Positions 57,461-64,000 of a DNA stretch of 64,000 nucleotides are shown here, in pieces. The position numbers and the translations under genes were made by a program. The notes beneath the pieces are model-generated. The model made no database searches and had not been told where the DNA came from. It saw nothing but the letters and a program-made list of their open reading frames with translations. The DNA comes from Odobenus rosmarus divergens. Taxonomy: Eukaryota; Chordata; Mammalia; Carnivora; Odobenidae. The stretch lies in NCBI RefSeq assembly GCF_000321225.1, contig NW_004450402.1:3736274-3800273 (forward strand), in the 5' to 3' direction. Position 1 is the stretch's first letter, and each line of letters starts with the position of its first letter.

Positions 57461-57579
57461 AAAATCATTTGGCTTGGATGAAAAAAGCCTGGAAAATATA
57501 GTTTCTGGCCCAGAAGAACTCCCAGCAATAATTCATGCTATGAAAGTGGGAAATGTAGCTTTGCTTTTTCTGGCACAGA

Positions 57580-57604
57580 GATCTATCTATCTATCTATAT
57601 ACAT
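57580..57604. repeat. (CTAT)n microsatellite
   Basis: Four to five CTAT units are followed by TATACATATATA. Its length probably varies between individuals. Confidence 0.85.
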
Positions 57605-57722
57605 ATATAGAGTGACAAAATGGAGTGAGCCCAGGATGAGGAGGAAGTATAGAGTACAGTCTGGGTGTGAAACCAGCCATTCTTAAGGCTCCAAATTAGA
57701 ACGCTGGAGTTCTGAGCACTTT

Positions 57723-58229
57723 ATTTATTTATTTATTCAAAAAAATTTTTTATTTTATTATGTTATGTTAATCACCATACATTACATCATTACTTTTTGA
57801 TGTAGCATTCCATGTCTCATTGTTTGCATATAACACCCAGTGCTCCATCCAGTACGTGCCCTCTTTAATACCCATCACCAGGCTAACCCATCCCCCCACC
57901 CCCCTCCCCTCTAGAACCCTCAGTTTGTTTTTCAGTGTCCATTGTCTCTCATGGTTCATCTCCCCCTCCGGTTTACTCCCCTTCATTCTTCCCCTCCTGC
58001 TATCTTCTTCTTTTTTTTTTTTGTTAACATATATTGCATTATTTGTTTCAGAAGTACAGATCTGTGATTCAACAGTCTTGCACAATTCACAGTGCTCACC
58101 ATAGCACATACCCTCCCCAATGTCTATCACCCAGCCACCCCATCCCTCCCACCCCCATCCCTCCAGCAACCCTCAGTTTGTTTCCTGAGATTAAGAATTC
58201 CTCATATCAGTGAGATCATATGATACACG
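57723..58229 (-). mobile_element. Carnivore L1 3' UTR insertion, 5'-truncated, about 507 bp
   Basis: The 18-bp target duplication TGGAGTTCTGAGCACTTT is perfect at 57705-57722 and 58230-58247. The insert is reverse-complemented L1 3' UTR, with its poly-A at the left side (plus-strand T-run and TTTA units). It contains two diverged copies of one module and C-rich runs. The 133-codon minus frame at 57768-58169 lies in this UTR and is not a gene. Confidence 0.95.
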
Positions 58230-58247
58230 TGGAGTTCTGAGCACTTT

Positions 58248-60075
58248 TAAACCCACTGTCTGCCATATAATAAACAGTAGAAACTCCTCCTTGGTAGTAG
58301 AGGCAGGAGCAAAATAGGAGTGAGGGGAAATGCTATTAAACCCTATTTCAGGAACCTGATGAATATTCTAGGATTCCAGAGTTATATCTTAATGCAAGTT
58401 TATGGTTGAAGAATTTGGACATAGTTTTATTTCCACTCATCCCTGTCTGAGGCTATAAATGAGATAGATTATAATTACTCGGTGCAACCATTCTTGAGTA
58501 ATACATATGAATCCCTAGAGTGCATTGGGTCTAACCTTATGAGGTATGATTGAAATTTCCGATTTTTGTTATTTTGCTTAATGAAAGTTCAGTAAAACAA
58601 AGGTAGCATTCAGTAGCAGCACTAAGCTTTTCAGAAGGTCTTTCCCCCAAACTACCTAGGTCAGAAGCACTACTGTACAATTTGCTGCTGCACAGAGTTT
58701 CCAAATTCCAATGCTGGGAATGCCATACATTGAGATGCAATGCATAGCGTACAGGTATGTAAGAAACCTTCCAAGTTGTGAAAGCATTTTCAAAGAACTA
58801 AGAAACCTAACCAATGGCTGATGACTGGTCTCAGGCTGGAGGGAAAAAAAAAGAAAAGAAAAGCTATCCAAAGGGAAATGTGCACCGACTAGCATTAATT
58901 TATTTGTGAGCCAACTGTTTCATATTAAAAGCAATCAAGAGAAAATGCTTTTCTAGAGGACTTAAACAGACTTCGACTCAATTTGAAAATAATTCATTGT
59001 GTTAATTTCTTATTAAAATTATGTCCTCCTAACAGAAGGGCAGAGTTTACTCTTATTTCACTAGTACATTTTTTTTAAAATTGCATAATTTAACAATGTA
59101 GAATTGTTTCTTTTTAAATATCCTTAGTTCGTGATGAAATCACAGTGTGGCATATACTAGTTGTGGCTGAAGAGTTTCCTCACTTGTATTCTTTAAAATG
59201 TTATTTCCTATGAATAATGATTAAAGAAAAAAAAAAGACGTCTGTAATTTTATCCACAAATATTAGGGCTGTGGGTCAAATGATACTGAAGGAACACATG
59301 AAATTTCTATGTGCTGCTTTTACTTTACAGAATATTTTCATATTTAATGGTAGGGTCTCCTTAAAATATTCAGTATTGATTGAAGTTCTAAAGCTATTTA
59401 AATATTCCATTAAAGTTCATCAAAGAAAAATATGAGCACTGTCATTTAGTACAAAAAGTAGCTACTAATACATGAAAATTGGCATATCAAAAATAATGAC
59501 AGTGATGCAGTTGCTTATAGGAGATAATGTTTTAGAAGTTGCATCAAATGGCTATAGCTGTTTTATTTGCTAGGTCAAATGAGACAAGTCCAATTTATCT
59601 AACGCTGTTTGTCTCTTACAGCTAAAGGCTTATGTATTAAGGAATATATAGGTTTGGGCAATAAAGCAGGGGCCTACCCACACGGGCTCAGACAGTTAGT
59701 GAAAGGCTACCATTTCCATGGCAGGAAAAAGAAGACTTCTTACCAATAGGGAAAATCTACATGATAGTTCGTATATTACAAGGAAGAAAATTTAAGTTCT
59801 AAGAATGAATCCTCTGTCCAGCAGTAAAAGGCAAAACAAAACAAATGAAAGAGATGATCACAGTCAGGAGAGCTTTAACCAGTAATTTAACCAGTAATTT
59901 ATCCCAAGAGCTCCAAATATTCGAAATATTTAGTTTCTAGGGACTAGAAACTAAAAGGAATAGGAAGAGGGGTATAATAGTTTCATGGTCCTCACACTTT
60001 TTAGTGCTGACTTTTCAAATTGCTTTAATTTTTTATTACAGATACAGAGGAGCTCAATGGCAGGGGTGGGGGGCA
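58248..60075. other. Unassigned AT-rich DNA
   Basis: About 1.8 kb without a recognised gene, RNA or transposon. The frames at 58537-58895 and 59217-59435 have no identifiable domain. A direct repeat AACCAGTAATTTA lies at about 59877-59900. Confidence 0.5.
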
Positions 60076-60079
60076 TTGG

Positions 60080-60190
60080 TTGCTGAGTCTGGAGACATGT
60101 AAGGTGTGACTTTGGAAAAATCATTTATGCAACCTTGGCCTTTATTGCCTGAGAGGTGAAACAGAGGGTTCTAATGTTCAATGACTCAAA
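60080..60190 (+). repeat. MIR relic, plus strand
   Basis: GGTGTGACTTTGGAAAAATC, GCAACCTTGGCCTTTATTG and GAGAGGTGAAACAGAGGG follow the MIR core. Confidence 0.6.
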
Positions 60191-61413
60191 TCTTTCTTTT
60201 GCTCCAGTATTCTGAGCCTCTTTCTCATTCTAGTACTGGGGCTCCCAGTTCAATGACATGAAAAGGGAAGAGGCACCTCTTTCAAGCTAGGGTTGGTCCA
60301 GCAGTCTGAGGTTCCCCAGAGACTCCACATTTATGGTCCAGAAATGGAGAGAAGAAACAGCAGCTGGTGGCAAAGTAATCACTGAAGCAGGAACTTTTAA
60401 AAGCATAGAGCACCCCAAACTCAACCTCAAAGGCAGGCAGAGACGCAAGGTGATATTATTGTAAGTGATCCCTAGTTGCATATATCATTCTGTAGCTTAG
60501 ATTCAAGGTAGACTCTTTAGATCCCAGCAAGAAAAATTAACCAAATGCTGAGAGAAACTATTCATTACTGAGAAAAGATGATGCTTTAAAGAGCTGATTG
60601 ATTGGCTTACCTGACATCTCATTTAGTTTTGTACACAATCATAAAGTAACAGTTTTCTAACACATTGCCAGTGTGTAAGCCATTAGTTTCCAACTAAACC
60701 AGGAGACCTGTTTGAAAAATGAGTCTGAGAAGAACCATTTCAGATTATATCATTTTTTTCTTGCACTGTACAGTAATATGGCTTCATATTTACCAAACAC
60801 ATTATCGTGTCAGAGCCAAGAAAACTAACAAATAAATTGCCATTCTACCATAAATTCATCTTGAATGAAGGAATCCAGGTGGTCATAAATAAGCATTTTC
60901 CCAAGCTTTATTCCTAAATCAATAGTGAAGTTTGAGATACCCTATAGGGTAGAGATACCCTACCCTCTACCTCAATTCAACATGTTTCAAGAGGCTGACA
61001 GAAATAGATTGTATGAAAACTACACATCTGTGGCACTCATCACCTCCCCAGGCAGTCAGGCCATGTCCTGTTATGAGATGAGAAAGGTTTTGCAGAGTTG
61101 AAAGAAAATTTGAAAACGTGTGAGGAGCTCAGCTTTTCCTCTCAAGCATGACTGGATGGCACTAAATTATTGGGTCCTTTGTCCCAACACAAGCATCCTT
61201 CATGACCACCATTCAGGCCTCAGAGCTAGTTTCCTTCTTGCAAAATGATCTTGATATCCCTTTCGAGGAATCTCTCACAACAGGGAGGTGAAATCATGGA
61301 ATTAGAGTCTGGCCATTCCAGGTTAGGCAACCTCCTCTTGTTCCCTAGAGAAAGGAATGAAAGGTTACTGATAAATGCATGAATTCATCATGATTGTATA
61401 TATGAATGGATAG
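60191..61413. other. Unassigned non-coding DNA
   Basis: No gene or clear repeat is seen. A short repeat of GAGATACCCTA with AGGGTAG lies at about 60932-60968. Confidence 0.5.
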
Positions 61414-61427
61414 AATACAATCTTCCT

Positions 61428-61528
61428 GTGCTCCCTTCAGGAGCACATATATTAAAATGGCAACAATACAAAGATTTGCATGGCCTGTACAAGAATGACC
61501 CACAAATTCATGTAGCATTCCATATTTT
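61428..61528 (+). pseudogene. RNU6 pseudogene: U6 snRNA retropseudogene (5' part of a U6-L1 chimera)
   Basis: The sequence runs along U6 from its first base (GTGCTC at 61428) to the terminal CCATATTTT (61528). It keeps GCACATATATTAAAAT, ATTTGCATGGCC, AAGAATGACC and CAAATTCATG. Most CpG sites of U6 have decayed, a few internal bases are deleted, and the loop region is altered, so it is not functional. U6 acts in the catalytic core of the spliceosome. Sequence running on directly into L1 shows how this copy was made. Confidence 0.92.
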
Positions 61529-61740
61529 GGGGGTGGTACAGGCTTCCTTTATGGAATGAATAAGTCATAGGAATAAAAAGCACAGCATAGGGAATACAGT
61601 CCATGATGTTGTAATAGCATTGTATGGTGAGAGATGGGAGCTACATTTGTGGGGAGGATAGCATAACATATAGAGAAGTTGAATCATTATATCGTACACC
61701 TGAAACTGATGTAATGTCGTGTGTCAACTATACTCAAAAA
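61529..61740 (+). mobile_element. L1MA-like 3' end (3' part of the chimera)
   Basis: GGTACAGGCTTCCTTTATGG, AATGAATAAGTCATAGG, GCACAGCATAGGGAATACAG, TTGTAATAGCATTGTATGG and GTACACCTGAAACTGATG follow the last 210 bp of L1MA-type elements, ending in a CTCAAAAAG A-rich tail. Confidence 0.9.
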
Positions 61741-61763
61741 GTCAAAAGAAAAAGAATCTCCTT

Positions 61764-62145
61764 AAATCCTCTGAATTTAGAATCCTCAATAGCTCTATGT
61801 TCTTACCTAATCCTGCTTCTGTGTAAATGAACTAACAAGTAATTTAGAGCTCCATCCCTGAGAAGCTGCTGAATCAAAAAGGACACATTTAAACTTAATT
61901 GCTCCAAATCCTTACCACCCCACCCCAACTACTCCAGTAACAGGGATACTGATTAGGTGAAACTATTAAGAGAAGTTATATGATTATAATAACATTGATC
62001 GCAACATCTAGATGAAATCTTAATCTCTCAGAAATATTTTTCACTCAGGCTAGAATATGCTGGATCTCAATGGATCTCAACTCTTCAAGACAAAACAAAA
62101 ACAAAACAAAAATGTTTCATTCGTTTATTGTTTTTTAGTCTGTGG
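61764..62145. other. Unassigned non-coding DNA
   Basis: No gene or recognisable repeat is seen. An (AAAAC)n patch lies at 62092-62110 and a poly-A at 62153-62162. Confidence 0.5.
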
Positions 62146-62149
62146 CAGT

Positions 62150-62590
62150 TTCAAAAAAAAAAGATTGGAAATTCTCTGATACTGCTCCTATGGAGGAATC
62201 TGCTCTGTGTCCTCTCTCCTTGAATGAGGGTAAACCAGTGACTCACTTGTTAACTCATAGAATGCAGAAGTAACTCTGCATGACATCCAAGGCTGGATCA
62301 GAAAAGATAACACAACTTCTGTCTTGTTCACTGGTACACTCGTACGTGGGGCCTTGAACTGCTTTCTAAGTAGTCCTATTACCCTCAGAGCGTTATGCTG
62401 GAGAGCCCACGTGTAGTCACATTAGCCAAGAGCCAGGTGAGGGCTCAGCAATCAGCCGGCAATTCACATTCACTTGAGTGCACCATATTGGACATTATGC
62501 CCAGTTGGTCCTTCAGATGACTGCAGTCCCAGCAACAGCTGACTGCAACCACGTGAGACTCCCCAAGAATTGCCAGCATGAGTCTGTCTT
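62150..62590 (-). repeat. Possible LTR/MaLR-type relic
   Basis: GCATGACATCCAAGGCTGG, AGATAACACAACTTCTGTC, GCTGGAGAGCCCACGTG and CCCAGCAACAGCTGACTGC have the wording of a mammalian LTR relic. The family, orientation and limits are uncertain. Confidence 0.35.
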
Positions 62591-62980
62591 AAATTGCTGA
62601 CTTGCAAAAAAATTCTGAACAAAAAGAAAATGGTTATTTTAATATGGAAAGTTTTGAGGTACTTTGCCACGTGGCATTTGTAACCAAAAGACATTTTTTC
62701 CTGAAGAGATTTAATGCAATTTACAAAGGTAGAAAAACAATAGGGTGGCATATATTAAAATTTATTTTCATCATGCCAGGCTTTTCATTTTTGGATTTAA
62801 TGTTCATATAACTTTTAGAAATGCAAATGGAAATATTTTGCTTGTCACTGGATATCAATAAAGTAACATATAGTATATAATGTATAACTTACCAAGATGT
62901 ACTTAATGCCTAATTTGTTTGCATATTTATTGGATGACAAATATAAGGATATATTCTTTTAAATTAAACTATGATCTTCA
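62591..62980. other. Unassigned AT-rich DNA
   Basis: No gene or recognisable repeat is seen. Confidence 0.5.
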
Positions 62981-62984
62981 TATG

Positions 62985-63480
62985 AATCTTTTATTTTAAC
63001 TGGGGTAAAATTTACATACAGTGATTTTATATACAAAACTTAGTGAGGGGCGCCTGGGTGGCTCAGTCATTAAGCGTTTGCCTTCAGCTCAGGTCATGAT
63101 CTTGGGGTCCTGGGATCGAGCCCCGCATCGGGCTCCCTGCTCAGCGGGAAGCCTGCTTCTCTCTCTCCCTCTCCCGTTCCCCCTGCTTGTGTTCCCTCTC
63201 TCACTGTGTCTCTCTCTGTCAAGTAAATAAATAAAATCTTTAAAAAAAAAAAAAACTTAGTGAGATATGACATGTGGGACGTCCCCATAATTAATAGGCC
63301 AACAAAGATATGGAATATTTAAACCACTCCAGAAAGTTCCCTGTACCCCCTTTTGGGTCAAACCCTACCCACCACAGGTAACCAATGTTTTGTCTATTAT
63401 CATAGAGATTAATTTTGTCTGTTCTAGAATTTCTATAAGTAGACTCATACTGTCCATATTAGTATAGCTCATTAATACAT
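62985..63480 (-). mobile_element. Old L1 3' UTR relic, minus strand, split by a SINE
   Basis: TTTTAACTGGGGTAAAATTTACATAC (left of the SINE) and CCAGAAAGTTCCCTGTACC, CAGGTAACCAATGTTTTG and GTCTGTTCTAGAATTTC (right of it) follow the reverse-complemented 3' UTR of old L1M/L1ME families. Confidence 0.78.
63048..63251 (+). mobile_element. SINEC insertion, plus strand (young)
   Basis: A well-preserved copy from GGGCGCCTGGGTGGCTCAG to AAGTAAATAAATAAAATC and poly-A. The 13-bp target duplication AAAACTTAGTGAG is perfect at 63035-63047 and 63252-63264. It splits the old L1. Confidence 0.96.
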
Positions 63481-63639
63481 GTTCTCAATAGAGGTATCAT
63501 CCCCAAGGAGGTGAAAATTGGTTCTTGGTAATGGGTGAAAAAATCTTGGATATTACAATGGTGAGTGACACCCTAAATTTCAACCTTACCTGACAAAATC
63601 TTTATTTAAGATGTAATTTCCCTCATTATGGAGAATTTT

Positions 63640-64000
63640 AATTTAACTTTCTTCTGGGAGAGGGAAACAATAATAAAAAAATGTCAAAAAACACTGATCT
63701 ATAGTAAACTGAAGTCATATAGCAATAGTCTGCCAAGTTTGTTCTTTTGTAAGATTCTTTTGGCTATGCTAAGTCCTATTCTTTTTCATATAGAATTTAG
63801 AATCTCCTCAAATTCTATAAAAAATAATTTTGAGATTTTGTTTGGCATTACAGTGACTCTGTGAATCAACTGGGAGATTGATATCAAAATGATATTGAGT
63901 CTTCTATTCCATGAATACAATCTTTCCATCTAAGTCTACTGTAATTTCTCACAGCGATGTTTTGTAGTTTTCAACATATAAGACTTTTATTTCTTTTTTT
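63640..64000 (-). mobile_element. Old L1 fragment (ORF2 region), minus strand, cut by window end
   Basis: TAAGATTCTTTTGGCTATGC, TAGAATCTCCTCAAATTC, TTGGCATTACAGTGACTCTG and CATGAATACAATCTTTCCATC are reverse-complemented L1 ORF2. The element continues past the window. Confidence 0.8.

Larger units (their letters stand above)
61428..61754 (+). mobile_element. U6-L1 chimeric retroelement
   Basis: A 5' U6 part (61428-61528) is joined without a spacer to a sense-strand L1MA-like 3' end (61529 to about 61740) and an A-rich tail. The flanks ACAATCTTCCT (61417-61427) and AGAATCTCCTT (61753-61763) could be a decayed target duplication. A single U6-to-L1 template switch during L1 reverse transcription would explain it. 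Confidence 0.8.

Noticed and set aside
57768..58169. Minus-strand frame of 133 codons rich in W and G
   Set aside because: It lies fully inside a 5'-truncated L1 3' UTR insertion with an 18-bp target duplication. A related frame at 5981-6283 lies in another copy of the same UTR.
61428..61528. A functional U6 gene
   Set aside because: The copy has many substitutions, an internal deletion and no proximal sequence or TATA element at the usual distance that I can see. The join to L1 sequence shows it is a retrocopy.
1..64000. CRISPR array, prokaryotic operons, phage or plasmid features
   Set aside because: No regularly spaced direct repeats, no ribosome-binding sites and no long coding frames. 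The repeats are mammalian retroposons.

Overview
The window is mammalian nuclear DNA, most likely from a carnivoran and specifically a non-canid caniform (bear, seal or mustelid type). The evidence is at least 17 copies of the carnivore tRNA-derived SINE (SINEC type, starting GGGGCGCCTGGGTGGCTCAG and ending in AAATAAATAAA plus a poly-A), together with carnivore-type LINE-1 3' ends. The SINE body differs from the usual dog SINEC_Cf and from the cat version. I infer the organism only from these repeats.

I found no protein-coding gene, exon or functional RNA gene that I can support. The open reading frames are short and lie inside transposon relics, low-complexity tracts or AT-rich intergenic or intronic DNA. 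The window is a layered record of transposition. Very old pieces (MIR, L2, CR1/L3-like, hAT-Charlie MITEs, a Tigger relic) are interrupted by old L1M-type LINEs and MLT1/MaLR-like LTRs, and these in turn by SINEC copies and short 5'-truncated carnivore L1 copies that still have target-site duplications.

Layout. 1-3.8 kb: SINE edge, polypyrimidine tract, unassigned DNA and old L1 pieces. 3.85-7.43 kb: minus-strand L1 containing a SINE and a younger L1 end. 7.4-18.7 kb: scattered SINEs, MIR, MLT1, two hAT MITEs, a CR1/L3-like stretch and long unassigned DNA. 18.76-25.28 kb: one plus-strand old L1, near full length, carrying a Tigger1-type MITE, a CA microsatellite and a SINE. 25.3-33.8 kb: mostly unassigned, then a Tigger relic with an MLT1 LTR and a SINE inside. 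33.8-37.6 kb: a 50-N assembly gap followed by a near-identical 0.72-kb duplication. 37.6-48.3 kb: MER5A, MIR, an L1 3' UTR, a polypurine tract, a palindromic MITE, L2 and SINEs. 49-51.2 kb: old L1 ORF1/ORF2 relic. 51.2-64 kb: ancient repeats, SINEs, a 507-bp L1 insertion with an 18-bp target duplication, a U6-L1 chimeric retropseudogene at 61.43 kb, and L1 relics at the end.

I see no undescribed biological system here. The observations most worth checking are the U6-L1 chimera, the gap-associated duplication at 34-36.8 kb, and an ancient repeat family with several same-strand fragments that I could not name.
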